NCBI GenBank assembly: GCA_020081605.1
Contig: JAHREC010000018.1
Coordinates: 2,418,001 to 2,482,000 of the forward strand
Direction: 5' to 3'
DNA from: Albifimbria verrucaria
Lineage: Eukaryota > Ascomycota > Sordariomycetes > Hypocreales > Stachybotryaceae
DNA: 64,000 bases
A program made the position numbers and the translations under genes. Position 1 is the first letter of the stretch. Each line of letters opens with the position of its first letter. This document shows positions 11,101 through 23,415 of this stretch, piece after piece. Below the pieces are notes generated by a model, which saw only the letters and a program-made list of their open reading frames with translations, ran no database searches and was not told the origin of the DNA.

Positions 11101-14100
11101 TAAAGGGATGTCGGTTGCGCAGAGCCTGAGACAACGGTAGACGGCACATGAGCGCTGTAAAGCATAGGCATCCCGGTCCTTTTCATTAAACGGATGATAG
11201 TGTGGGCTCTTGAGCTTGTAGGAGGCGCTGGCAGAAGCGGTCTGTTTTACCCACGACCGACAAGCCTCGGGGAAAGGGATAGGGAAACAAAAGTGACGGA
11301 AGCAACATCCAAAACTGCGGAGCAACCCAGGAAGCAGTCAGGCAGGAAGCCGTGCCACTTGCATGGCCATGTGTGAATGAGCCTAGACTCGCGAATGGAG
11401 CCAAACAGAGGCTTCGATCTCGTGGTAGTAATATCCCTGAAGCCTTGCTCTGACGGCCCGAGTCGCTGCCCACAAGCGGGACGCTCACCCTCTAGCTCAT
11501 CTTCCATACATGAGTGCATGCCACTTCGTGTAATGCCAATCATCTGGTTGAAAGCCGCGTGATGTTTGAGTCTGGGGTGGCCAGCTCATGTCCTTACAAC
11601 ATACTCTGAGCTGCCCACCAGTGGCAGAACCCACAACAAAATCCAGTCGGCCACTCCATCACTAGCTGTCCTTTGTAAGATAATGCGTCAGTTTGATGCA
11701 GCCAACCGCCCCGAGAGCATGTAGCTATGTCCCGCTGCTAATTCAGTTGATTGGTTGGTTGCAGTGTTTGACCGAGAAGCCATGCCTAGGCACGGGTAAC
11801 CACAGGTGTGTGGTGGAGACATCGAAGCTGTAAACCTACTACTAGCCACAGAGATCCGAATGCTTGACCATTTCAGGAAGCATTCGGCACGGTGAAGATC
11901 TAGGCCAAAGTTGCATCCCTATCCGGCCGTACTTCTGCGCGCTGGGCGGGACGGCTGAATCTATGCCTCCGAATAAAGTGAGGATGGCGTATTGCTCATC
12001 CCTGACAAAGAAATACTTAGATACCATCAACTGACCAACGAGGACTATGTCCCATGGATCGGGAAGAGTCGCCGGTCCGGTTCTCGGGTCTATGCAACTG
12101 CCACGCGATTCGGCAATGAGTGGCTTGGTTTTTCCTACTGTCCTCATCCTATGAACCGGCAGCCTCACCCCTGGGAGACGGTAATACTGCCTTGCAGTGC
12201 TAGACTGTCAGAGCCGACGTGTCAATATTGTAGACAATCAGGGTTTCATTCTCCCAAGTTTACAGATCTCCTCGATCGGCGACTTGGTGTCATCTTCTTG
12301 GGAGTACAGCATGGGAGCAGATTCTGAATGCTGACTCGCCAGCGCCGTTTTCGTGCTCTTTACAAGCCACAAATGTCCTTGAAAACCCTGATGTCAATAT
12401 GGTGCGATTATTTTCCAGCCTTGGGAGAGAATGTGCATCTCGAACTTGGGAACCAATGAGCTTGCAACATACCCGAGCGGCAGCGGTGGCTCTTGCTACT
12501 GGCCAGAGCAGCAGTTGTCGTGACGACGATGACTTGCCACCACTCGGGAGATTTGCGCACGGGGCCACATCATCTCGTGTCTCTGCAGCGCAAGCATGCC
12601 AACCAAGGTCCTCACAGGTTGATGGCCGACACTCAGGGGTGGCTGAATCAACGATGCTTGCCGGCTCTTAGCCAGGAGCCAATCGTCATCCTGTGGGATA
12701 CGCATCTCTATGTTGCCGGCAAAAACAAGATAGAGCGAGGCAGGAAACACACCTTGCACTACTAGGGCATCGGCCCGCTGCCTTTGTCAAACCGGGTTCC
12801 TCCTGAAGCGCGCCCAAATGCAGCGGGTTGCTGCAGGGAACAAATGAGAAACATCTGCAGAAATTACCCCGTCAAGGCCACTCTCGAGGTGCCAGAGGTG
12901 CCGATCTGGTCATGTGCAAATCGTCAGCATAGCTATCGACTCAACCTCTCTCTGCACACGTCATAATGGAGAGGCTACCGATCAAGGTCTCAGACGAAGA
13001 AGGTACCATTGCATGATGCCGTAGGGAGCGTGTAAGGGGTTGACAGTAGTGGTGGATCTCGAGATAATTTTGAGCGCATCAAGCCACTGTCCGGCTGGCT
13101 GCAGAACTTTGACTAATTGATGTTATGCATTCCCATACCGTACTGCAATTTGGATAATGGTTGTACAGTGCATTGCGTCGCTAGAACAGCATGAGCTTGG
13201 CGTCGGCGGCTGCAAGGCAGTGTGTGCAGGTGGTCGAGCGAAAGGCGAGGGGATGAGGATATCTTCGAGCAGGAACCGCCTTGTAGTAGTTTTGTTGACA
13301 GTAGACATAGGGGATCTAAGCTTTTGAGACGAAGTCGCCATGGAATACCTCCTTATTCTCATGGGGACGTTACGTGTGAAGTTGAAGTTGGTAGCTCAGT
13401 AGCTGGAATGACAAAACAGAAGCGCTTGCCATTGGTCAGGAGACGCTTCGCCCTTTCCTCTCAATTAAGGTTTCTACCTTAATGTGACCTTTTCCTCGCA
13501 TAGCAAGCGAGGTGTCTATTATGTGCTTAGCACTTTGCCTTATTTTTAGCATGTATCAATTGATAACAACTACAACCGTATTTCATTTATCTTTAACTCA
13601 CCCAGCACTAACCATTTTGCCATCTCCGACGTCGAAAACTACCGTCCACTGACTCCATCTTGCCTTGGCCCCCTTCCTTTGAACTGAGCAAGTGACCACT
13701 TGAGTACGGCATTTCAACGACGCGCCCCCTCGTCAACACGCTTCGTCGCCTGTTGCTCAGATAAGACAATCCAATCCCGCACATTGATGTAACTATATCC
13801 AAATTTGTGGAATGGTTTCTGACGAAATCTCTTCCATACTCTCTTTTCAATCCAAGTTCGCTCGCGCTCCATCTGGTCGAAGCATATCGGAAACACCCTT
13901 GAGCTCATCGCAATAACTCAATGACGAAATGTTGCCGGCCGCGGAGGTTGCGGTCTTTGAGATGGGAAAAGAGGTGGGAGTAAAGGGTTTCGATGAAGAG
14001 GTTGGCTAGTTACACGCAATCATACTTACCCGAGAAGCAGACACGTATTGTGATCCCTGATCAATCGATCACACACATTATGCTGCGAATCCTGCTTCAG

Positions 14101-16050
14101 CTGGTTACAAGCTACAGGCTTTTGGCATCTGGATCTATCTTCTGGTATGGTTACAAATTGACAGGAAGGTTGAATGGTATGAATGACAAAGGCGGGTCAG
14201 CAACAGCTGCTAAAGCCGCCATCTCCTGTTATTGGACCTGACTTATTGGACCAAATTAAGCAAGAATGTGTGCCTTCAAACAGCACGTGGTTTATGATAC
14301 TACGACACATCCCCTGCGCCGACCCAGCTTTCTGGTATGAAGCAGTGTCCACAGCAGATGGTCTACTTTCAAGGACCTTCTCCTGTGTGCCCACAGTTTG
14401 CGAAGTCTGGGTATAGCTCGTTTTCAGTCTGTTACGCAAACTTCGTTTTCGGTATGACTTCCCGTATGAGCTCGCCTTTTTTCCCCTGTTCGGGTCTTCC
14501 TATGCCGTTTATGGGCAATCCTGGCTTACGACACCACGCCATCATCGGCTTGCTCATTGCAGGCCTGCTCGAATCGAGAGGCTGTCGTGTGAGCCACACT
14601 CAGGCTGCCTGATAACCTGTTTCTGCGGCAGGCAATATACGTTCAAACTGCTGTATGCCAAAGGCAGACTCCTGGACAGCAGGGAAAATGTCTGTAGAAA
14701 GCTGAGTGACACATCTCACCCCTCATCGACCTACGGACGGCCTAGAAGAAGATGCTGGGGTTATCCTATCACTGAGGTCTCATATCCAGGGCTGCACAAT
14801 GATGCCGGCACACCTCTCATCTACCGATAGTGCAGAATTAGCGCCGGTGACCTCTTGTGCGCCCAAGCCATGAGCTCCATCAACTTGTAAGCACTCTAGC
14901 TCAAGTCAATTCGTGCGGCGGCCATGACCAGGCTCAGCAGCAAAGTAACGCTGATGATATGCTTGCCACTGCGGATCTATGCCAGTTCCAATAAGTCGAC
15001 TTGGTGGGAACCTCCATATGAACGAGCAGGATTACAACTATACCGCACCACGAAACGACCCGTATGTGGAGAGAAGATTGAGATGGTAGAGATGGTATCA
15101 TTGGGCATGAGGCTGGCACTTCTTGCCATTTTAATCTTTATTCGATGAGTTTGGTACACTTTAGGATTTCAAGCACCACACTGCGTTCCATAATGTCCCA
15201 GGCCATAAAGTTTGGCCAGCTGGAGCCATGAATCGGAAACACGGGCATACCTGAGCTGCGTTTTGCCTACCATACTTCTGAGGGCTGCTTCAAGACACAT
15301 CGACTCAGCCGTTCATACATGGATAGATCGGGTTGCGAAATCTGGGCGGCCGGGCTTAAAGCCGACCGGCATGGTCATGCGTGATGGTCCCGACAACTCG
15401 GTTCACCCGGCTTGTGGCTTGGAGTACAACAAGCTTTCCAGTCACTGAGGCCAACAGTGTCTGGGATCAAGAGCATTGGCTGCTGATAGTCTCAGCAACT
15501 ACCTCCATGCGGACCAGAAGCGGACAGGGGTAAATGGATTCTTGCATGACTCCCTTGCTCCAGGACGGTAAAGAGTCGGACACAGCGTCCACGGGGATGC
15601 GGTGATTGCTCAGAGATATGACTTGCACGGTTCCTTGTCATGCATTCGGCCCTCCAACATTACAAGAAGGTGTTCAAGGACTGGGGTGGGCATGACTCCC
15701 TTCCAGGCACGTCCAGCACACGCCGGGAGCGTGGGGCCTCGGACCGGCTCCCTGTGCCTCAGTGGGGCCCGGGCGTGGCGCTGTAGTGGAGGATGGAGCC
15801 CCACCATCGAGTCATCGCATTTTCATGTATCGCCGTAAGCTCCAGCTGCAGTACTGCTAACTATAGGTCAACCACCTCACTGCCAGCCGAGCCGAGTAGG
15901 CTGAAACCACAGCCGTCTTTCTTCTCTCTCTCTCTCTTCCCACGTCCTCTTTATTCCATCCACACGCCGCCCATATCTGCGTACCACCTGCGCATCCGCA
16001 CGGCTCATCTTTCTCCGGCAGACTGTGGGACCCGAGTCTGTTCTTTTGGC
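8160..16050. other. long gene-free region upstream of vib-1
   Basis: About 7.9 kb between the divergent starts of vib-1 and the gene at 16.05 kb. I checked both strands and found no recognisable protein family, tRNA or repeat family. The open stretches are short (at most about 126 codons) and unfamiliar. A (TTTC)n tract sits at 9507-9537. Plausible contents are long 5' leaders, enhancers or noncoding transcripts, but nothing in the sequence proves this. Confidence 0.5.
9507..9537. repeat. (TTTC)n microsatellite
   Basis: About 30 bp of pyrimidine tract made of TTTC units and ending in a T run, in the gene-free region upstream of vib-1. Confidence 0.85.
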
Positions 16051-17573
16051 ATGCCTAAGAAAAGGCATCATCTCAAAGCATTCAAGCCATCGCCGTCGGC
16101 ATCATCGCCTGCGCAATCATCCGCCTCTTCCAGCGTTGCCGGTATGTTTCCTGTGTCACCTTGAACTTAGGGCTGCCTGCATCTCCTATACCTGTTTAAG
16201 CCTTTCGGCTGCGCGTCCGCAGCCTGCTTTCGCACTTCACTCTCGTTGCCTGTACGGAGCCTGACAGACTGGTGACACAGACAAGCCCCCAGAGGCGTCA
16301 ACGAGTTGCTGGCCGACCTTCGCCGAACCTCCATTAGATCCTCGCCTTCCAATCCCTTGCCAGCCAACTCGCCGAGCGTTCCCCAGCTATTCGAGAGATC
16401 CTACAGCTCCCCGAGACTCCGGCACCGGCACCTAGAAGACCTTTGCGGCAAAGGTTTGACGTTACCGGTCGTCGCCTGCCAGCAGGACCTCCCCTCCACG
16501 CAGCTGGACTACACAAGGTCGTGGAGATGCCTCTTCTCAGGACGGACGGTTGCGCTTGCGTGATGGCTCTGCTCGACTTGCGTTGATGCCTATGCCTGGG
16601 ACAGGTCTTCCCGAACCAGGTAGTCTTATCGATATTGTGCTCCAAAGGATTGCCATGGATTGGGACCTTCACCAAGTCTACAACAAATACCATTTGTTTT
16701 TCATTCCCAATCACTTGAAGCCTGCACTCATCCGGCTTGTGAGCATGGGCAGTGCCCAAGGCTTGTCCATGGAAGATTTGAAGACCATTTTACTTCCGCC
16801 ATCGGATGGATACGAACAAGAAGATCTGGACTCGTTTAATACGTCTTACCAAGCTTTGACATACCTCGACCTTTCTGGTGCCATAGGGCAATCTTTGAAG
16901 CTGAAAGAGGTTGGAGATTTATTGTTTCCTACTCGTCAAACCCCGGTTTTGGAGGAGCCCCAAGACTCATGGGATGCCACTGAGACTAATTTCAGCCTCC
17001 CGCAAGCTCTCCTCCCAAATCTCACGCACCTTTCACTTGCCGTGTCGCCTGCACACGCTGAGCGGGCGTCGTGGAAACAACTTCTTGCTCTTGCCCCAAA
17101 GCTATCGGCGGTCACGCATTTGAGCCTCGCCTTTTGGCCTGATCCATGCTTCACGCCTGGTGCACGGTATTCGTCGATGACTTCTCCCAAGGGCGCAACA
17201 TTCCTTACGGCGGAACCACTCTTTATTCGCACTCGATCGATCATGATTGGAGTGAAGCGCTGTTAGTTTTGCGGATGTTAAGCAGGCTTCTATACAAGCT
17301 CGAGTTTCTCGATCTCACCGGGTGCTCTTCATGGTTTAAAGCCCTGACTCTAGCTGCGGAACAGGACTTTGTTGACTGGTCTGGGTATTGGGGAAGATCA
17401 CCGTCCTTCGGCTCCGTTCTGGCTTGGCTCCTGATCAAGACTCACTTCCATCTGAACGCCAAGCGCATAGGGAGGCGGCTGAAATGGCAGCAAGAGTGGA
17501 GAAGCATATTGTATCCATGCGAGCAGGCAAAGGTAGAATAATAACAGTAGAGCGGGATCGGCTTGAAGGCTGA
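16051..17573 (+). CDS. conserved fungal LRR-like protein, function unknown (five apparent frameshifts)
   Basis: Two exons, intron 16142-16280, about 462 aa when frames are joined. It starts MPKKRHHLKAF, a basic segment followed by a Ser/Pro/Ala-rich stretch, then a conserved-looking VNELLADLRRTS motif. The C-terminal half has leucine-rich segments such as ALTYLDLSGAIG, LLPNLTHLSLAV and KLSAVTHLSLAFWPDP, and it ends in a charged helix. Similar fungal proteins are, to my recollection, sometimes labelled tafazzin, but I see no HX4D acyltransferase motif, so that name is not supported here. Frame breaks: CCCCC 16286-16290, CCCC 16381-16384, CCCC 16491-16494, CCC 17186-17188 and GGGG 17390-17393. 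Five breaks in one otherwise conserved protein argue for sequence error over decay. Confidence 0.8.
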
Positions 17574-17977
17574 GGTTGCCTCTGGAGGAGATGTAGAAAG
17601 CAGCCGGTATCATGTATGAGAATAATAGAACTACGAGGCACAAAGAACAAGAGGTTATATCTCATCATTTGACACATGCTGGGGCAATAAGCAGTCGTAC
17701 TCTGGATATCAAATTAAATCAAAGCATCGACTTCAGAAACCTATACAGTATTTATTCGGCCCTCAACATGTTAGTAGTTTGAGTGCTAAGGCTTGTGTTG
17801 GCGTTGATGCCAGACAGTCTCATTTAGGAATGGAGGTAGGTGGGTGGGTAGGTGCTATACTTCCCTGTAGGCATCTATCCCGCTTGTGGATCACCTCCAC
17901 CTGATCTAAACACCACCAGCACTTACAAGCACATCTACTGAGCTCGGTTCTGATGACGCGCGCAGAATCGCGGCACG
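17574..17977. other. intergenic, no gene seen
   Basis: 404 bp between two tandem genes. It carries a GGTAGGTGGGTGGGTAGGT run at 17832-17854 and otherwise nothing I can name; it probably holds a terminator and a promoter. Confidence 0.5.
17832..17854. repeat. GGTAGGTGGGTGGGTAGG tract
   Basis: Short variant of the AGGTAGGT intergenic element, about 125 bp upstream of the next start codon. Confidence 0.6.
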
Positions 17978-19271
17978 ATGGCTCGAAAGTTACCGTGGAA
18001 GACCACATCCTCCAACGCGAGTCTTAGGAATATACCCAAGACGGAGAGACCAGGCTCGCCAGTACCTGAAGAGGTCGCTATATCTCCGCCCCAAAGCCTG
18101 AAGCGCAAACGCGTCAGAGATAATGGTACGGCAGCCACGATAGTCATGAAAGCGCCTCGCATTCGACCTTAGCTAACCCATGGAGCTATAGATTCACTAC
18201 GCAGCCCATCCACTTCCCCTCCAGCAGCTCCTCCGGAAAGGTGTGCATATCCAGTCCCCACGTCCTGCCTCTATCACACTGACGTGCACCATTCAGTCTA
18301 ATGATCGCTGGGCCATCTGCCGATGATCGGTACCGTATGGTGGAAGATGAATTCCTTTTCACTGCACAGCGATTCACCAATCATCTCCATCGGGCTGAAT
18401 ACGCCCGGCTCAAGCTTATGGTGAAGAGCCAGAACGCTGCCGCGATCCGCGAAATCGAGCGCCCTGTCGTCGGCCACGCGACTGCTGAAGCAAGTCGCCG
18501 CCACCAAGACCTGAAGCGCGTCGGCAAGCAGCAGAATGTTATGCAGGAATCCGGGAACGACCCGGACGGCAGCGACTTACCGTGGATGGGCACCAGCTTG
18601 CAGGGGCTGATGGAAACACCGAAGAGAGAGTTCCCGTCCCTTGCGCCTGCGACGGGCGGTGCTAAGCTGCGGGTTGCCGCTGGAAGCCAGTCGAATATGT
18701 CGGATCAGCAAGATTCACGGCTGGGCGATCACAGCGGGTCGAGGAGCTGCAGCCTCAGAATACGAGGAGGAGTGATCTCGCCATAGTTGCTCCTGGTTCT
18801 AGAAACACGCCACCTGCAGCGAGAACCACGAAGCCAATCGTCTCGCAACGGGACAAGAGCATGGGTCAATCAGCCGTGTCTCCCTCGGCGGTCCCTAGGA
18901 CACCGCAGCGGACTGGTCAAAGTGTCGCAACTACCGGCTCATCAAAACACCACAATTCATTGGCCATACAACGTAGCGGAAACAGAGATGCCTCTGGAAC
19001 TGAGGACGAAGAAGAAGATGATCCCTTCGGTCTCCACAAGCGTAAGATTCGTCGGGAACAGTCACGGGAGCAAATGAGAAGATCGGAGCACAGCACTCCG
19101 CTGAAGAAGCTGTCGCGGGACACAATACCCTCCTTTTGTAGGAAGCGTGGTTCACCTACGGTCTTGCATATCGTCACAAAAATCAACCAAGGTCACGCAG
19201 CACTAGGAGGCATACCTGGTGCCATGCGGGGTGATGCTTGCCCTTCACGATACTCACCATCTTGGCTATGA
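17978..19271 (+). CDS. conserved hypothetical protein, basic and probably nuclear (apparent frameshift)
   Basis: Three exons with introns 18126-18191 and 18241-18296; ATG 17978. The protein begins MARKLPWKTTS and carries a KRKRVRDN basic cluster near residue 45, which suggests nuclear localisation. The best-conserved-looking block is SADDRYRMVEDEFLFTAQRF followed by HLHRAEYARLK. After this come Ser/Pro/Gln-rich linkers, an acidic DEEEDDPF stretch and a final basic KRKIRREQSREQ helix. The frame breaks at the GGG run 18736-18738. A further lost T at 19134-19137 would make the protein end in DTIPSFL with a stop at 19141 (about 347 aa) instead of 19271 (about 390 aa); I think the shorter form is the more natural end. 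I recognise no catalytic domain and assign no function. Confidence 0.7.
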
Positions 19272-19489
19272 ATGTAGTACCGCTCAACTCAGACGTCTAG
19301 ATCTAGAGCACTACATCTTTCACATCTCCCATTGGGTGTAGCGAGGAAGCCTGCCATGATACTCAGAGCTTCACACTCCACGCGCAAGCACATACTGTAT
19401 GAACGGCTCAGAACGACTCATTATTCCCGGCGGCAGAAGCATGAATACGAGAGATTGCATCGCGTACAAAATCATATTGATTAACTCGA

Positions 19490-20421
19490 TCAGAATATCT
19501 TGCTCAATACCCTAGCAACATGCTCTGGCTGCTCCACATCCTTATCCTTCCGAACCTGCGGAAACTGCTTAAACGTTCTAGTGCCTTCTCGAGGACCGTC
19601 GTCCTCTTCCGAGGTCTTCCTCTTCTTCGACTTGGCCTGGATTCCATCCAGCATCTTTGCCTTCTCTACGTTCCTCACGAACTCCTTGTTCTCCCGCGTG
19701 GTCTTGCTGATCTCCGCCCTCATGCGGCTTGTCCGCTCAGCGTTCTCGGCTGAGATCTGGTCGGTCAGGTTGTGCCATTTGAATCCCTTCAGGTAGAGGA
19801 GGTTCCAGATGTCGTCACGGTAGTAGCTGCCCTTCTTGCCTCCGATGGTGCGGGCATTGAGCAGCTCGCAGGTTGCCTTGGCGTCCTTCTTATTCACGAA
19901 CTCAACCCAACCCTCGGTGAAGGAACGCTTCTTGTTGCCTCCGGCGCGGACTCTCCGCGCGTGGGCTGCGGGGTCCTCAGGGGCGAGAAAGATGCGATTG
20001 ATAGTGCCATAAGGTTCTAGGAGAGAGCGCAGCTTGGCTGGCTTCATAAAGGGTGGAATTCGTGACAGGTAGACGACTCCAGACTTCTTGACAGCAGCTT
20101 CGGAGGCAACCAGGTTTTTTTGGTCAAAGGACGAGTAACGTCAGGCAGTTCGTTGTCGAGCTTGACCTTGGCTGGTTTCACTTTCTCTTTCGGTTCCTTT
20201 TCTTCGGAATCCGACTCAACGGCCGCGGCCGCCTCTTGTTGATCCGGTTCGTCGTCGCTTGCTGCATCGTCGGTGTGGTCATCGTCTCCGGCGTCGCTTA
20301 TTCTCCGCCGCTTAGCACTACGTCCGCCCTTGGTGATTTCCTCCTCGGAATTGTAGCCGTCGATTCTGTCATCTTCGCTGTCGGACGCGTCCAAGAACTC
20401 ATTGCGCTTCTCGGGAGCCAT
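19490..20421 (-). CDS. esf2: ESF2/ABT1-type pre-rRNA processing protein (apparent frameshift)
   Basis: Nucleolar RNA-binding factor of the small-subunit processome, needed for 18S rRNA maturation; in yeast Esf2 binds and stimulates the helicase Dbp8. About 310 aa. The N-terminus (MAPEKRNEFLDAS) is followed by a long acidic region with DSEEKEPKEK. The RRM-like core includes VVYLSRIPP, MKPAKLRSLLEPYG, IFLAPED, WVEFVNKKDAK and YYRDDIWNLLYLKGFKW, followed by a charged C-terminal helix. The start is placed at MAPEKRNEF instead of an upstream Met at 20472 because this is where acidic, compositionally typical sequence begins. The frame breaks at the T run 20115-20121 on the + strand (seven bases where eight keep the frame). 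Confidence 0.9.
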
Positions 20422-20963
20422 GGTGCAATGTTGCGGGCCGATGGTTGCGGCTCGAGGTTTGGTTTGCAGCACGGCTAGATAGATAGATCAAATGGAAAAA
20501 AGATGGGCACCTTACCCTTGATAAGCAGATAAAAGATAAGCATCTGGCTAGTACGTTTTGGGGCGCAGAGGGTCCCTCCCACGTAACCTTGCATGGAGGG
20601 GCATCTGTTAACAATTTATAGTACTGACTCGTTGCTGTTGTTATCGCGGCTTTTGGTCAATCAAGGGCCTTGGCTACATTCTTATGGAGAGAACAATATG
20701 ATATCTAAATGAACATTGCTGAAGAGAACTTCTGACCCTTAATTTCCACGCTCAAATGAAACCTTTACTGTCAACCAAGTTAGCGATCGTGGTGGGGTCA
20801 TGACATCGCCCGCCGGTAACGGTAACCTGACCCCAACGTGGGGCAAGAAGCTACCTACCTACCTACTTTCCTACCTAGCCTGCGATTCTTTCGCTGTCTT
20901 GTTTCGAACCTCATTTCTACATCCAACCTTGTACAAGTTAATAGTTTGCTAATATCGCCGAAA
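20422..20963. promoter_or_regulatory. divergent intergenic region between esf2 and the aldehyde dehydrogenase
   Basis: 542 bp that must hold both promoters. A CTACCTACCTACCTACTTTCCTACCTAG tract sits at about 20851-20878, roughly 90 bp before the dehydrogenase ATG. No TATA box is obvious. Confidence 0.5.
20851..20878. repeat. CTACCTACC pyrimidine-rich tract
   Basis: Run of ACCT units just upstream of the aldehyde dehydrogenase start, part of the ACCTACCT intergenic family and possibly inside its 5' leader. Confidence 0.75.
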
Positions 20964-22483
20964 ATGTCTGTCGAGGTCATCACCACGATTTCGCCCTCAA
21001 CGAACGAGCCCATCCTCACCCGAAATGGCGCCTCGGCTGCCGACCTCGAGTTACTCCCCGATGTCGCCACCGAGGCCTTCAACAGCTTTCGCAAGACGAC
21101 GCTAAAGGAGAGGCAGGAGATTGTCAAGAAGTTTTTGAAAGGCCTTGCCGCTGAACAGGACAGCCTTGGTGAGGAGCTGACGGTACAGATGGGCCGGCCC
21201 ATTGCGTACACGGCGAAGGAGGTTGCTACTGCTATCAAGCGCGCAGAGTATCTCCTTAAGATTAGCGACGAGGCTCTCCAGGATACCGATGGAGAGGCAG
21301 AGAAGGGTTTCAAGCGTTTCATTCGCAAGGTCCCTATCGGTCCTGTTCTGGTCATTTTCGCATGGAACGTGAGTTTTCTCTGCTTTACTGTTCCTGCCCA
21401 GAAGGTTCTCCGTAGACTAAACATCCTTTGCAGTATCCTTACCTCATCCTCGTCAACTCTCTCATTCCTGCGATCCTCGCTGGTAACTCAGTCATTCTCA
21501 AGCCTTCGCCTCAAACACCGACCATCGTCGAACGCGTAGCCAAGATCTTCGACGACGCGGGACTGCCCAAGGGTGTCTTGCAATACTTCCACTGCGGCTC
21601 GCCGAGCATTATGGAGACACTTGTCCGAAGCCCAAAGATTGCTCATATTTGCTTCACTGGCTCAGTAGCTGGAGGTTTGGCTGTACAGAATGCTGCGGGC
21701 GATCGCATCGTCAATGTAGGTCTTGAGTTGGGTGGCAAGGATCCTGCGTACGTCAGGGGCGATGTTGATATCGACTGGGCTGCGGAGGAGATCGTGGACG
21801 GTGCCATTTTCAATTCTGGCCAGAGTTGCTGCTCCCTGGAAAGAATTTACGTTGATGAGAAGATCCATGACGCCTTTGTAGAGGCAGTACAGAAGGTGCT
21901 TAAGGGCTACAAGTTGGGCGACCCTTTCGACAAGTCCACACACGTCGGACCAGTCGTCTCGAAGCGATCAAAGGAGACTATCGAAGCGCATATCAAGGAT
22001 GCTTTGGATAAGGGTGCCAAGGACGCGACCCCAGAGAACGAGACCTTCAGCAACCCGCCTCCAAAGGGCAACTTTGTGAAACCTACGTTGCTGACCGGCG
22101 TTGATCACACCATGACGGTCATGACGGAAGAGACCTTTGGACCCGTCATTCCAGTTATGAAGGTCAAGAGCGACGCGGAAGCGGTCAAGCTGATGAACGA
22201 TAGCGAGTTTGGTCTCACAGCTAGTATCTGGACCAAGGATACCGACACCGCCTATAAGCTTGCCGAAGACGTCGAGGCAGGCACCGTGTTCGTCAATCGA
22301 TGTGACTACCCCAGCCCGGTAAGTGTCTCCCAGCCAATACTACTAAGACATGACTCTAACAGCATTTAGGATCTCGCTTGGACGGGATGGAAGAACTCGG
22401 GCAAGGGCCAGACTTTGAGCAAATTTGGATTCGACCAGTTCGTGAAATTGAAGAGCTTCCACCTGAAGGACTACCCAAAATAA
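20964..22483 (+). CDS. NAD(P)-dependent aldehyde dehydrogenase
   Basis: Oxidises an aldehyde to the carboxylic acid. 467 aa in three exons, introns 21369-21433 and 22319-22369, with no frame break. Visible family features: FAWNYPYL and GNSVILKPS in the cofactor-binding region, ICFTGSVAGG in the Rossmann fold, the general base in LELGGKDPAYV, and the nucleophilic cysteine in FNSGQSCCSLERIYV. The C-terminal EETFGPVIPVMKV, SEFGLTASIW and GWKNSGKGQTLSKFG blocks are all present. It lacks an obvious targeting sequence, so it is probably cytosolic. The overall pattern is closest to the betaine/succinate-semialdehyde type group, but the exact substrate cannot be read from the sequence. Confidence 0.93.
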
Positions 22484-23415
22484 ATTTGTTGCTAGGACAT
22501 CACACAAGTCGCTCCCGAAATTAAGATGGGCAAGGTATCAAAGTTGTGCTACCCTGCTCTTCAGATTGACTCACAACAGCCGCCCGATCACAACAAGCCA
22601 CAGAGCAGAAACTGCGTCAATATAGATTTTATCTAGTGTATGTCATGCCCTTGTCATCCAAAAACTTCCCTCTCCGGTTGCCAACTCAACACGCCCTCCA
22701 CCGTCAAAATCGCGTCTCTTTGTCTTTGTGCCGTGCCAACTTCTGAGACACGGTCGTCTCGAGGTTTCCCCAGGATCAGGGACACACCGTCCAAGACACC
22801 TTGTTCATTATCCGTGAATTGGCTTTCCCGGGTGCGTCGCCCTTCCAATCGGTAAAGCCTCTTAACGACGATCCCCATTGTTCTACCCACATGGAATGCC
22901 ATGCTCCCTGCACGCATTCCTCAGTATGCTGTTCGCTGTTCCTCGAGCGCCCGCCTGCGGGTTGAGACACTCCAGGTTGCGTAGGCAGCAGGCCGTTCAT
23001 TCTGCTTGCGGCTCATAGCTCCCGTCACCCGGAGCAGCATGGTTGCACGGGTCTCCTTTGTTCGTTGTCTACACGTGGGCATCTGCTGATATATTTGATA
23101 CTGGATTCCTCTCGGTAAATAATAGAGACCACAGTTCTCTGGGCTGATCACCTGGGATACCATTTCGTTCTTTAACAATAGATGATCCTGCCCTTCTGGC
23201 CCTTTACAAAGCATCACACTCCTTCATTGTTCAAGCTCAGAAAACGATCAAGCTAACTCTCCTTCATTTTTCTTGATACTACAGCAGGGGATCTTCACAC
23301 AAACCCGAGTATCTCAATAACTCCAAGAACACAATCAGCACCACTCATTGGCGAATCGCTGCTGGCCTCGATTCTCCAGAATTATTATTGTTCAGTCATT
23401 CTTCAAATCACCATC
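22484..23415. other. intergenic, no gene seen
   Basis: 932 bp between two genes on the + strand. It contains the 3' flank of the dehydrogenase and the promoter of the small gene that follows. I see no repeat or RNA gene. Confidence 0.5.

Noticed and set aside
11842..12168. 108-codon minus-strand open stretch in the vib-1 upstream region
   Set aside because: Unfamiliar sequence with no domain-like pattern, and overlapping frames on the opposite strand are open as well.
16051..17573. Tafazzin identity for the LRR-like protein
   Set aside because: No HX4D acyltransferase motif or membrane segment is visible; the name appears to be an inherited label.
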